Shown here one piece after another: positions 1 to 8,580 of a DNA stretch of 60,414 nt. The notes under the pieces are model-generated. The model made no database searches. It was not told the DNA's origin and saw only the letters and a program-made list of their open reading frames with translations. Made by a program: the position numbers and the translations under genes. The stretch is from an uncultured Sutterella sp. (GTDB lineage Bacteria; Pseudomonadota; Gammaproteobacteria; Burkholderiales; Burkholderiaceae_F). Location of the stretch: NCBI GenBank assembly GCA_905198475.1, contig CAJKCQ010000005.1, positions 1 through 60,414 of the forward strand, given 5' to 3'. Position 1 is the stretch's first letter. Each line of letters opens with the position of its first letter.

Positions 1-845
1 TGCCACCCGTGCGGCACGTCTACGCGCCGCTCTCCGAACGCGTCGGCGTCGATGTGGGCCCGAGCAAGGCCGCCGTCGTCACGCCGCATTCGGTTGCGCT
101 CATGCCGGTTGCTCCCAACGTCGAGACGAAGGAGGACGTCATCCGGCGCATTCAGCGGGCGATGGACCGCTCGCTCCGGGCGATGAATCCGGGCAACTAC
201 AACGAGGACGGCACCGTCAAAAAGGGGGTCCTCACATGGGTCTTCTCGAAACACTACAAGGAGCTTCAGGTCACGCTGCAGGAACTCCGCCGCGTTCAGG
301 CGGCGACGAGACGGCGCGACCACGGCACCTTCATCAACAGAATTTTTGAAGAAGGCGGCACGGTGTGCTTGGAAAAGCTCAGCTACGTCGCCTTCCAAAA
401 GATGTACGGCCGCAGTTCTCAGCGGCACGCCATGGGAGAGTTCGTCTCACACCTGAAGCAGAGGGCTGCAAGCGCCGCTCGGAAGGTCGTGGAGCTCAAC
501 ACCCGGGAGCTGCGCATGAGTCAGTACGACCACATCACAGAGGCGCACGTCAAGAAGCCGCTCTCACAGCGTTGGCACCGGTTGGGCGAGACCAACTGGA
601 TCATTCAGCGCGACGTGTATTCGGCGCTTCTGGCGATGTGCGCCGCCGAAAACGGGCACGACCCTTCGGCCGTCGAAAGATGGCTGAAAGCGAAAGACGC
701 TTTGCTTCAGTCTGCGGGTCTGCTCCGTCAATTTCAACCGGCGAAGGATCAGACTTGGGCGCAGGCCCTTGCGAGACTCACGCGGGAGCCCATTGTGGAT
801 TTCGCGTCGGAGCCGGTGCAGACGAAGACCACTTGTGCGCTTTAG
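1..845 (+). CDS. TnpB-like RNA-guided nuclease of an IS605-type element (5' truncated by window edge)
   Basis: The frame is open to the left edge, so the N-terminus lies outside. The visible 280 or so residues carry the split RuvC fold: GVDVGPSKAAVV (RuvC-I Asp), GTVCLEKLSY (RuvC-II Glu) and IIQRDVYSALL (RuvC-III Asp). TnpB proteins use these acidic residues with an omegaRNA to cut target DNA. The usual zinc ribbon between RuvC-II and RuvC-III (two CxxC pairs) has no cysteines here: the segment reads MSQYDHITEAHVKKPLSQRW. A zinc-ribbon-less TnpB branch shares the SQYDH and QRD-YSA pattern, so the loss does not by itself mean a dead gene. The stop at 843-845 is followed by a typical IS605 right-end hairpin. 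No TnpA is visible. Confidence 0.8.
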   Translation, partial: PPVRHVYAPLSERVGVDVGPSKAAVVTPHSVALMPVAPNVETKEDVIRRIQRAMDRSLRAMNPGNYNEDGTVKKGVLTWVFSKHYKELQVTLQELRRVQAATRRRDHGTFINRIFEEGGTVCLEKLSYVAFQKMYGRSSQRHAMGEFVSHLKQRAASAARKVVELNTRELRMSQYDHITEAHVKKPLSQRWHRLGETNWIIQRDVYSALLAMCAAENGHDPSAVERWLKAKDALLQSAGLLRQFQPAKDQTWAQALARLTREPIVDFASEPVQTKTTCAL

Positions 846-904
846 GTACAGCTCGCCGATACCGGAGGGTCAAAAGCCCTTGCAGGCCGGCGGGAAAAGC
901 TGAG

Positions 905-953
905 CGTTGGTCAAGTGGAGAATCCCCGTCCTTCAGGGCGGGGAGTGCGTCAA
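905..953 (+). mobile_element. IS605-type right end / omegaRNA 3' scaffold
   Basis: A hairpin with stem CCCCGTCC (924-931), loop TTCA and stem GGGCGGGG (936-943) is followed by GTCAAC, the layout of IS200/IS605 right ends. In TnpB systems this segment forms the 3' scaffold of the omegaRNA, and the bases just after TCAA (from 954) act as guide. The same hairpin recurs, inverted, at 60340-60363, which supports the call. Confidence 0.65.
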
Positions 954-1001
954 CATAGAATTAAGGACGCAGTCCGAATTTCCTTCAGTACCCAACCGCC
1001 C

Positions 1002-2093
1002 ATGTCGCTCGCCGATCCCGGCTTTCCCAACGACCTCACGCGCCGCATCGTCCATGTGGACATGGATGCGTTCTTCGCGTCCGTCGAGCAGCGCGACCGC
1101 CCGGAGCTGCGCGGCCGGCCGATCGCGGTCGGGCATGCCGACCGCCGCGGGGTGGTGGCGACGGCGAGCTACGAGGCGCGCCCCTTCGGCGTGAGGAGCG
1201 CCATGCCGAGCACCCGCGCGATGCAGCTCTGCCCCCAACTCATCTTCGTCGAGGGTCGCATGAGCCGCTACAAAGAGGTGTCGGCCGAGATCCGCGAGAT
1301 CTTCTCGCGATACACCGACCTCGTGGAGCCCCTCTCCATCGACGAAGCGTTTCTCGACGTCACCGACAACAAGCTCGGGATCGAATACGGCACCGAAGTC
1401 GCGCGCCGCATCAAGGCGGACATCCGGCGCGAACTCAACCTCACGGCGAGCGCGGGCGTCTCCTACAACAAGTTCCTCGCGAAGATCGCCTCGGATTGGC
1501 GCAAGCCCGACGGGCTCTTCACGGTCCACCCGGACCGCGCGCAGGACTTCATCGACGCGCTCCCGATCGAGGCCTTCTGGGGCGTGGGGCCCGCGACCGC
1601 GAAGCGCTTCCACGAGATGGGCGTCACCTGCGGGTGGGAGCTCCGACTGAAGAGCTTCACGGAATTGACCGACCGCTTCGGCGCAGCCGGGGCGCTCTTC
1701 TACAAGTTCGCCCGCGGCATCGACTCGCGCCCCGTGCGGCCCTTCCGGGAGAGGAAGAGCGTCGGGTGCGAGGAGACCTTCTCCGAGGACGTGCGCGGCT
1801 ATGCGGAGCTCGAGCGCCGGCTCGCCGCGATCGCCGCGGACCTCGCCGGTCGCATGAGCCGGCACGACTTCCGCGGCCGCACGCTGACGCTCAAGATCCG
1901 CTTCGCGGACTTTCGCACGCTCTCCCGCAGCGTCACCGCGCCGGGGTCGTTCGGGGACGAGCGCGGCATCTTCGCCGCCGCGAAGAAGCTTCTCGGCGCC
2001 GTGGAAATCCCGCAGGGCGGGGTGCGGCTCCTCGGGCTTTCCGTGAGCGCACGCGAAGCGCCCAGGGCTGCGCCCGAGGCGACGCTCTTCTAG
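1002..2093 (+). CDS. dinB: DNA polymerase IV (Y-family translesion polymerase)
   Basis: Extends mismatched or damaged primer ends during translesion synthesis. Y-family motifs are intact: VHVDMDAFFASVE, with the first metal-binding Asp at residue 20, then SIDEAFLD with the catalytic D114-E115, then the palm/thumb junction SAGVSYNKFLAKIASDWRKP. The C-terminal little-finger region runs from about residue 235. At 363 residues it is close to the usual length of about 350. The frame stays open upstream to 915, but those extra 29 codons read through the IS605 right-end hairpin, so the ATG at 1002 is chosen. The mobile element ends about 50 bp upstream and may have changed the promoter. A hairpin terminator follows at 2133. 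Confidence 0.93.
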   Translation: MSLADPGFPNDLTRRIVHVDMDAFFASVEQRDRPELRGRPIAVGHADRRGVVATASYEARPFGVRSAMPSTRAMQLCPQLIFVEGRMSRYKEVSAEIREIFSRYTDLVEPLSIDEAFLDVTDNKLGIEYGTEVARRIKADIRRELNLTASAGVSYNKFLAKIASDWRKPDGLFTVHPDRAQDFIDALPIEAFWGVGPATAKRFHEMGVTCGWELRLKSFTELTDRFGAAGALFYKFARGIDSRPVRPFRERKSVGCEETFSEDVRGYAELERRLAAIAADLAGRMSRHDFRGRTLTLKIRFADFRTLSRSVTAPGSFGDERGIFAAAKKLLGAVEIPQGGVRLLGLSVSAREAPRAAPEATLF

Positions 2094-2132
2094 CCGGGAG
2101 CGGCCCTCCGGACGGGCGGGAGGCCCGGAAGC

Positions 2133-2174
2133 GAAACGGGGCGACCTCCCCATAGCGGGAGACCGCCCCGTTTC
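2133..2174. terminator. Hairpin terminator between convergent dinB and membrane-protein gene
   Basis: Perfect 11-bp stem, GAAACGGGGCG (2133-2143) with CGCCCCGTTTC (2164-2174), and an inner GGGAG/CTCCC pairing. It lies between two convergent stop codons, so it probably works in both directions. Confidence 0.7.
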
Positions 2175-2197
2175 TCAACCGGACAGGAACGTCACGG

Positions 2198-3013
2198 CTA
2201 CTTCACCGAGCCGTCGTCGGTGGGCGTGAGATCGTCGGGCATCGTGCCGTCGGGGTTCGAGCCCGCGAAGATGTCGCGGAACATCACCCAGACGCCCGCC
2301 TGGCAGACGGCCGAAAAGAGCGCGACCACCAGAGGGGCGAGGAAGGCGAAGCCCTGCGGGAGGCCGATGCCGATGAAGAGCATCTCCAGAAGGAAGAAGA
2401 CGGCCGACGAGAGGATCGTCGTGCAGACGAGCCACCCGATGATTGGGCGGATGCCGCGGAGCACGCCGAAGAACGAATAGAAGAGGCTCTTGCCCACCTT
2501 CTGCCGGTTCTGCACGATGAGGAGCGGCGCGAAGAGCGTCATCATCAGAATCGGGACGTAGAGCGAGAAGGCGACGATGAAGGCCGTGAGCGGGAAGTTC
2601 CCCGTGATCGAGGCCATGTCCACGCCCGAGGAGGTGATCTTCCACTGGTCGAGGTCCCCGCGGCCGAGCCACTCGAAGACGAGCATGTCGATCTCCATCC
2701 AGACGCTCGCGAGAAGTCCGAGGATGAGGAGCGGGTAGCGCGAAGCCTTGTCGCGGATGATCGCGACGAGGGTGTAGTAGGCCGGGACGCGGCCGTCCAG
2801 GGCGTCGCGCGCGGCGAACCCCGTCATCACCGAGGCGTAGGGCATCCAGAGGCTCGCGAGCAGGGTGCCGATCAGCGGGATGCCCGAGAGCATCATCGAG
2901 ACGAGGAGCGAGAAGATGACGATGCCGGGGAAGGAGAGCGGCTGGAGCTTCAGGGTACGGCAGGAGTCCTTGAACCAGGAGAGCCCGAGGGAGAAGGAAA
3001 GCGTCTGCGGCAT
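2198..3013 (-). CDS. Integral membrane protein, BPSS1780-like family
   Basis: A 271-residue polytopic inner-membrane protein with about six hydrophobic segments. Recognisable stretches are SFPGIVIFSLLVSMMLSGIP near the N-terminus, RYPLLILGLLASVWMEIDML in the middle, and a paired C-terminal segment ending VWVMFRDIFAGSNPDGTMPD. The pattern resembles the BPSS1780 membrane proteins common in Burkholderiales, whose function is unknown. The acidic C-terminal tail of about 20 residues is cytoplasmic or periplasmic, not membrane. It is convergent with dinB and followed by the shared terminator. No operon partner lies close enough to suggest a role, and family assignment is from recognition only. Confidence 0.65.
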   Translation of the reverse strand: MPQTLSFSLGLSWFKDSCRTLKLQPLSFPGIVIFSLLVSMMLSGIPLIGTLLASLWMPYASVMTGFAARDALDGRVPAYYTLVAIIRDKASRYPLLILGLLASVWMEIDMLVFEWLGRGDLDQWKITSSGVDMASITGNFPLTAFIVAFSLYVPILMMTLFAPLLIVQNRQKVGKSLFYSFFGVLRGIRPIIGWLVCTTILSSAVFFLLEMLFIGIGLPQGFAFLAPLVVALFSAVCQAGVWVMFRDIFAGSNPDGTMPDDLTPTDDGSVK

Positions 3014-3093
3014 GGCGTCGGTGCGGTTTGGGCGGTGCGTGCGTGGGGAGTTGTTTTTGGGGAGAGGGAAAAGGGAGGTCGGAGCCTCCGACA

Positions 3094-3137
3094 GAAGAAG
3101 GCGCCGGCTCCGGTTGGAGAGCCGACGCCCCTTCTTC
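3094..3137 (-). terminator. Hairpin terminator downstream of the DUF2782-like gene
   Basis: Stem GAAGAAGG...CGGCTC (3094-3110) pairs with GAGCCG...CTTCTTC (3119-3137), with two small internal mismatches. It lies 34 bp beyond the stop of the minus-strand gene at 3171. There is no clear U-tract. Confidence 0.5.
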
Positions 3138-3170
3138 CCTCAAAGAAGCCTCTTGACGAGGCTCGTTCGA

Positions 3171-3611
3171 CTACCAGCCGAATTCAATGAACTTCGGCGT
3201 GCCGAGCGTGCTGCTCGGATTGCGTCCCGGGGTCGTGTCGATCGGACGGTCCGCACGGTTCTCCATCGTGTAGGGAATCTTCGTGGAACCCGGCGTCACG
3301 ACGTACTCGGTGACGTGGTTGTTCGGGTCGCGGACGGCTTCGATCTTCGTGCGCTTGTCGTTGTTGCGCGGCGTCTGAACGCCCGCTTCGCGGTTCGCGC
3401 GCGCACGGCGCATGTCCTCTTCCGTCGGAGCGAGCGACATGCCGTCCTGCGCGGCCTTCGGAGGAAGGACGCGGTCGGGCTTCGGCGCCGTCTGACTCTG
3501 CGCCGCAACGTCGCCCGCATAGGGCGGCGGGGCGTCCGGGGCGGCGGGCGCGGCGTTCGCAGAGACTGCGAGGAGAAGGCCGAGCGCGGCGGGGAGAAGA
3601 ATGTGCTTCAT
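3171..3611 (-). CDS. Small secreted protein, DUF2782-like
   Basis: Starts MKHILLPAALGLLLAVSANA, a standard signal peptide with cleavage after ANA, then a Pro/Ala-rich stretch and a charged C-terminal half containing RTKIEAVRDPNNHVTEYVVT. The TEY...V pattern and the position beside polA match DUF2782 proteins, which sit next to polA in many betaproteobacteria. The function is unknown and the protein is probably periplasmic. The ATG at 3611 is preferred; a TTG at 3623 in frame would add four residues, and neither has a strong Shine-Dalgarno. It is divergent from polA with 243 bp between them. Confidence 0.6.
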   Translation of the reverse strand: MKHILLPAALGLLLAVSANAAPAAPDAPPPYAGDVAAQSQTAPKPDRVLPPKAAQDGMSLAPTEEDMRRARANREAGVQTPRNNDKRTKIEAVRDPNNHVTEYVVTPGSTKIPYTMENRADRPIDTTPGRNPSSTLGTPKFIEFGW

Positions 3612-3854
3612 GTTCAAATTCAAGTCCGTTGCGGAAGGCGCGCCTCAAGGCGTCCCTCCATGCGTTCATTGTGCCACGGCGCTGTGGCGCCCGCCTCACC
3701 CGCCGCACTGAATTCGTGAGGACTTTTGTCCGGGATCCATGCCGCGGGGCGGGGCTTCACGGGCGGGAGGCCCTCCCGGAGCGGCGCAGAGGAGCCCGCG
3801 TTTCGCGTATTCTTCCTTCCGTTTTTCTGAACGTGAACCGGGTTTCCTTCGACG

Positions 3855-6635
3855 ATGTCCAAGCTTCTTCTGATTGACGGCTCCAACTATCTCTTCCGCG
3901 CCTACCATGCGCTTCCGCCCCTCACGACTTCCGCGGGCGAGCCCACGGGCGCGCTGAAGGGCTTCCTCGGCATGCTCTCGCGCGTGGCGATGATGGTGAA
4001 GCCCGACGCCGCCGCGGTGGTCTTCGACGCGCCGGGGAAGACCTTCCGCCACGAGATGTTCCCCGAGTACAAGGCGAACCGCCCGCCGATGCCCGAGGAT
4101 CTGCGCGTGCAGATCGAGCCCCTTGAAAACGTCGTGAAGTCGCTCGGCTGGCCCGTGCTGATCGTGCCGGGCATTGAGGCCGACGACGTGATCGGCACGC
4201 TGTCGCAGATGGCGAAGAAGGCCGGCATGCAGTCCGTGATCGCCACGGGCGACAAGGACCTCTCGCAGCTGGTCGACGACGACGTCGTGATCCTCAACAC
4301 GATGAACACGAAGTTCTACGACCGCGAGGGCGTGAAGGAGAAGTACGGCGTCGCGCCCGAGCGCATCATCGACTACCTCGCCCTCATGGGCGACAAGGTG
4401 GACAACGTTCCGGGCGTCAAGGGCTGCGGCCCGAAGACGGCCGCCAAGTGGGTGAACGAAATCGGCGGCCTGGACGAGATCCGCGCCGCCGCCCCGACGA
4501 TGAAGGGGAAGATCGGCGAAAACCTCCGCGCGGGGCTCCCCTTCCTCGACGAAGCGAAGGCACTCGTCACCGTGAAGTGCGACGCCGCGCTTCCGGGCGT
4601 GGCGTCCGTCGCCGACCTGCAGTTCCGCGCGGCCGACGAAGCGGCGCTCTCCGCCTTCAGCGCCCGCTGGGAGATCTCCCGCGGGTCGCTCGCGCGCGCC
4701 GAGGCGCCGCTCGCGGGCAAGACCGCCGCGCCCGAAGCCGGCGCCCTCAAGACCAACGCCAAGGTCCCGGCCGCGGTGAAGCGCCCGGCTGCGCCCGCAC
4801 CCGAGCTGCCCCGCGAGGCGGAGAAGTTCGACGAAGCCTGGGCGAACCCCGACGAGACGCCCTTCACCGAAATCGAGGACGCCGAAGGTCTTGCGGCGCT
4901 CCTCACGGAGCTCAACGCCGAGCGCAGCGAACCCGTCGGCATCGCGCTTCTCTACGACGGTGCGGCGCGTCACGCCGACCTCGGGGGCTTCGGCTTCGCG
5001 CTCACCCCGAAGGACGTCTTCGTCGCGCAGTCCTCCGCGGCGCTATCCGTCGCGAAGATCCTCGAGACGCTCCGCCCCTGGTTCGAGTCCGACGTGCCCA
5101 AGATCTTCCACGACGGGAAGTCGGCGCTGCACGCCCTTCTCGCCCAGAAGGTGACGGTGGGCGGGCGCGTGGACGACGTGATGCTCATGGACTACACGCT
5201 CGAAGCCCATTTGGGGCACGAGCTCGCGCAGATCGCCGCGCGCCTCTTGAAGCGCCGCCTGCCGAGCCGCGACGAGGTGTTGGGCAAGGGCGCCAAGCGC
5301 AGCTCCTGGCGCGAGGTGGAGCCCGCCGCCACCGCGGCGCTCCTCGCCGAAGAGGCGGCCGCAATCCGCGCCGCCGGCTCGGTGCTCCACGCGCGGCTCG
5401 CCTGTGAAGGGCGCCTCGAATCCGTCTACGAAGAGATCGAGCGGCCGCTCCTCCCGGTCCTCTTCCGCATGGAGAACACGGGGATCAGCCTCGATGCCGC
5501 GCTCCTCAAGACCGAGTCGACGGAGTTGGGCGCCCAGATCGAGCAGCTCGCCGCCGACGCCGAGAAGGCCGCCGGGCACCCCTTCAATCTCTCGTCCCCG
5601 AAGCAGCTCGCGCAGATCCTCTTCGTCGAGCAGGGGATTCCCGTCGTGAAGAAGACCGCCTCGGGGTCGCCCTCGACCGACGAGGAGGTCCTCACCGAGC
5701 TCGCCCTCGACTATCCGCTCCCGAAGCTCATCCTCGAGCACCGGCGCCTGACGAAGCTGCGGAGCACCTACCTCGACAAGCTCCCGACGATGGTGGACCG
5801 CGACGGGCGCATCCACACGACCTTCGGGCAGGCGGTGGCCGTCACCGGGCGCCTCGCGAGCTCGGACCCGAACCTGCAGAACATCCCGACCCGCACGCCT
5901 GAGGGGCGGCGCATCCGCGAGGCCTTCGTGCCGCGAACCGGCTGGTCGATCGTGGACGCGGACTACTCGCAGGTGGAGCTGCGCATCATGGCCCACCTCT
6001 CGCAGGACGAGGGGCTCCTTTCGGCCTTCGCGCGCGGCGAGGACATCCACCGCTCCACCGCCTCCGAGGTCTTCAACGTGCCCCTCGACCAGGTGACGCC
6101 CAACGAGCGCCGCATGGCGAAGGTGATCAACTTCGGCCTCATCTACGGCATGAGCGCCTTCGGTCTTGCGCAGCAGATGGGGCTCGACCGCAAGGTCGCG
6201 CAGAACTACGTGGACCAGTACTTCCACCGCTTCCCCGGCGTGAAGCGCTACATGGAGAAGACCCGGGCGCTTGCGGCCGAGCAGGGCTACGTCGAGACCG
6301 CCTTCGGGCGGCGCCTCTGGGTGCCCGACATCCGCGCCTCGCGCCCGATGGTGCGCGCCGCCGCCGAGCGCGCCGCGATCAACGCGCCGATGCAGGGCAC
6401 GGCCGCCGACGTCATCAAGCGCGCGATGATCGCCGTGGACGCGTGGCTGCGCGGTGAAGGCCTTGAGTCCCGGCTGCTCCTTCAGGTCCACGACGAACTC
6501 GTGATCGAGACGCCCCCTGAGGAGATGGAGCGCGTGAAGACGAAGCTCCCCGAACTCATGGCCGGCGCGGCGACGCTCTCCGTTCCCCTGATCGCCGAGG
6601 TGGGCGTCGGGAAGAACTGGGGCGAGGCGCACTGA
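3855..6635 (+). CDS. polA: DNA polymerase I with degenerate 3'-5' exonuclease domain
   Basis: Fills gaps and removes RNA primers in repair and lagging-strand synthesis. Three regions are present in 926 residues. The N-terminal 5' nuclease begins MSKLLLIDGSNYLFRAYH and includes ATGDKDLSQLVDD. The central 3'-5' exonuclease region (about 340-520) keeps its overall alignment but lacks every catalytic acid: the DTE motif reads LLY, the NLKYD motif reads DGKSA, and the YAAEDADVT motif reads LAEEAAAIR. The polymerase domain is intact, with DYSQVELRIMAHLSQDEG (catalytic D703), KVINFGLIYGMSAFGLAQQM, and QVHDELV (D880). Proofreading is therefore predicted to be lost while polymerase and flap nuclease remain. 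A hairpin follows at 6684. Confidence 0.96.
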   Translation: MSKLLLIDGSNYLFRAYHALPPLTTSAGEPTGALKGFLGMLSRVAMMVKPDAAAVVFDAPGKTFRHEMFPEYKANRPPMPEDLRVQIEPLENVVKSLGWPVLIVPGIEADDVIGTLSQMAKKAGMQSVIATGDKDLSQLVDDDVVILNTMNTKFYDREGVKEKYGVAPERIIDYLALMGDKVDNVPGVKGCGPKTAAKWVNEIGGLDEIRAAAPTMKGKIGENLRAGLPFLDEAKALVTVKCDAALPGVASVADLQFRAADEAALSAFSARWEISRGSLARAEAPLAGKTAAPEAGALKTNAKVPAAVKRPAAPAPELPREAEKFDEAWANPDETPFTEIEDAEGLAALLTELNAERSEPVGIALLYDGAARHADLGGFGFALTPKDVFVAQSSAALSVAKILETLRPWFESDVPKIFHDGKSALHALLAQKVTVGGRVDDVMLMDYTLEAHLGHELAQIAARLLKRRLPSRDEVLGKGAKRSSWREVEPAATAALLAEEAAAIRAAGSVLHARLACEGRLESVYEEIERPLLPVLFRMENTGISLDAALLKTESTELGAQIEQLAADAEKAAGHPFNLSSPKQLAQILFVEQGIPVVKKTASGSPSTDEEVLTELALDYPLPKLILEHRRLTKLRSTYLDKLPTMVDRDGRIHTTFGQAVAVTGRLASSDPNLQNIPTRTPEGRRIREAFVPRTGWSIVDADYSQVELRIMAHLSQDEGLLSAFARGEDIHRSTASEVFNVPLDQVTPNERRMAKVINFGLIYGMSAFGLAQQMGLDRKVAQNYVDQYFHRFPGVKRYMEKTRALAAEQGYVETAFGRRLWVPDIRASRPMVRAAAERAAINAPMQGTAADVIKRAMIAVDAWLRGEGLESRLLLQVHDELVIETPPEEMERVKTKLPELMAGAATLSVPLIAEVGVGKNWGEAH

Positions 6636-6683
6636 CGGGGGCCGCCCCGGAGGCGGACGCCGAACGTTCATGCGGAAGAAGGA

Positions 6684-6707
6684 CGCCGGGAGGAAGAACT
6701 CCCGGCG
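6684..6707 (+). terminator. Hairpin terminator after polA
   Basis: Perfect 9-bp stem CGCCGGGAG / CTCCCGGCG with a 6-nt loop, about 50 bp after the polA stop. No U-tract follows, which is common for terminators in this window. Confidence 0.6.
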
Positions 6708-6884
6708 CCCTTCGGCGCTTCAGGGGTTTGGGCGCAGGGAGCTTGCGCTCTGGAACCGCACCTCTCCGCTCCTCCCGCGCTTTTCGTCGGGAAACTCCTC
6801 AGGGAAGCGGCGGGAGCTCCTCCATTAAGCTTCGAAGGCGCCTAAGACAAAGTGCCTAGGCTACGCCAATGGAGATAAAAAAGA

Positions 6885-8396
6885 ATGAAGTTCAAGTCCC
6901 TGAAAAAGACGCTCTTCGCCGCGGTTCTGTCCGCCGCGCTTTCCAGTGCGGCTCTTGCCTGCACGACGATCCTCGTGGGGTCGGAAGCGACCGACGATGG
7001 TTCGTATCTCGTCGCCCGCAGCGTGGACTACCGCGCCTTCTACGCCGAACACATGATGAACATGCCCGCGACGAAGGGCGTGAAGGGCATGTTCCGGGCG
7101 AAGGATCACGGGGGTTCGAACGCATTTGAATATCCGCTCCCTGAGAACGGCCTGAGCTACACGAAGGTCGCGGACTTCGATACGGAGCTCAACGGGGCGA
7201 CGGGCTTCAACAGCGCGGGCGTGGGCATGTCCGCGACGGAGTCGATCTATGCAAGCGACCATGCGCTCAAGTTCGACCCGTACAACGAGGAGTCGGGCTT
7301 CCTTGAGGAAGCCGTGATCGACGTGGTGCTCCCGCGCATCAAGAGCGCGAAGGAAGGCGTCGAGCTTGTCGGCCGCATCATCGAGCAGATCGGTGCGGGC
7401 GCCGGCATGGGCATCGCCTTCGTGGACAACAAGGAGCTCTGGTATCTCGAGACCGGCACGGGGCATCACTGGATGGCGGTCAAGCTTCCCAAGGACGTCT
7501 ACTTCGCCTCGGCGAATCAGGGACGGCTGCAGACCTTCAAGGCGGGCGACCCCAACTACATGTCGAGCAAGGGCATGATCGAGTTCGCGCAGAAGCACGG
7601 CCTCTACGATCCCAAGAAGGACGGCGACTTCAACTTCAGCAAGGCCTTCTGCCGCGACGACTCGCGCGACCGCACCTACAACGACCCGCGCGTCTACCGC
7701 ATCCAGAAGCTCCTCTCGCCCGAGCTGCAGCTGAAGTCTCAGGAGGGCCGCAGCTTCCCGGTCTTTGCCAAGCCCGCAGAAAAGGTGAGTCCCGAGCGTC
7801 TGATGACGCTCATGCGCGACCACTATCAGGACGGCGACCTCGCGCAGCACGATCCGTATTCGAAGGGGCTGCGCGGCGACGAGCCCTTCCGTCCGATCTC
7901 GGTCTTCCGTACGCAGTGCACGCACGTGATGCAGGTGCGTCCCGACCTTCCCGAAGCGATCGGTCATGTGAACTTCATCTCGATGGGCATGGCGGACCTC
8001 GGCGTCTACATCCCGTTCTATCAGGGCCTCAAGGCCTTCCCGAAGGACTTCTCGATCGGTACGGACCAGGCCGACAGCGACTCGGCGTACTGGAAGTTCA
8101 GAAAGGTGCAGACGCTCGCGATGATGGACTACCCGACGCTTGCGCCGATCGTCCGCGAGCGCTACGCGGCGTATGAAGCCGACGTGACGAAGCGCATGGA
8201 GGCTTTTGAAGCCGACTACCTGAAGGTCGTGAAGACCGACGCGAAGAAGGCCGACAAGATGCTTCAGGACTTCAACCTCAAGGTGATCCGCGACGCACAG
8301 GTTGTGACGGAGAAGCTCCACAACGAGCTCTATTCGGTTGCGACCCGCAGCGTTCAGGAGAAGGTCTTCTTCAAGAACGCGAAGAAGATGGACTGA
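6885..8396 (+). CDS. Secreted dipeptidase, peptidase family C69
   Basis: An Ntn-hydrolase that cleaves dipeptides. The signal peptide (residues 1-25, ending SSAALA) is followed directly by CTTILVG, so removal of the signal exposes C26 as the N-terminal nucleophile, the hallmark of C69 (PepD-like) enzymes. Further family features are the ARSVDYR stretch and GATGFNSAGVGMSATES near 105. At 503 residues it is of normal length for secreted family members. The start is supported by the signal peptide. It stands alone between polA and the AGCS symporter; together with iadA (59046) and the amino-acid permeases it suggests peptide and amino-acid use. Confidence 0.88.
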   Translation: MKFKSLKKTLFAAVLSAALSSAALACTTILVGSEATDDGSYLVARSVDYRAFYAEHMMNMPATKGVKGMFRAKDHGGSNAFEYPLPENGLSYTKVADFDTELNGATGFNSAGVGMSATESIYASDHALKFDPYNEESGFLEEAVIDVVLPRIKSAKEGVELVGRIIEQIGAGAGMGIAFVDNKELWYLETGTGHHWMAVKLPKDVYFASANQGRLQTFKAGDPNYMSSKGMIEFAQKHGLYDPKKDGDFNFSKAFCRDDSRDRTYNDPRVYRIQKLLSPELQLKSQEGRSFPVFAKPAEKVSPERLMTLMRDHYQDGDLAQHDPYSKGLRGDEPFRPISVFRTQCTHVMQVRPDLPEAIGHVNFISMGMADLGVYIPFYQGLKAFPKDFSIGTDQADSDSAYWKFRKVQTLAMMDYPTLAPIVRERYAAYEADVTKRMEAFEADYLKVVKTDAKKADKMLQDFNLKVIRDAQVVTEKLHNELYSVATRSVQEKVFFKNAKKMD

Positions 8397-8407
8397 TGAT
8401 GCCCCCT

Positions 8408-8435
8408 CCTCCCGGAGCTGCAGCCTTCCGGGAGG
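8408..8435 (+). terminator. Hairpin terminator after the C69 peptidase gene
   Basis: Perfect 9-bp stem CCTCCCGGA / TCCGGGAGG with a 10-nt loop, 12 bp after the stop codon. Confidence 0.6.
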
Positions 8436-8580
8436 CCCTGGACCGTCCTTCGCCCGCAGCGGAAGAAGAAGTCCAACTCCCCGCACCAGAGCGATGCGCC
8501 GATTGTTTTTGTTACAATCTCGAGCTTTCCCCTAGGCGGCAAGGCCTGGAATCAACCAAAAAGACGGGAGAAGCACGCAA

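Noticed and set aside
915..1001. Upstream extension of dinB
   Set aside because: It translates an IS605 right-end hairpin.
933..2153. Long open frame on the minus strand across dinB
   Set aside because: It mirrors dinB in GC-rich sequence; the translation is Arg/Glu-rich and has no family motif.
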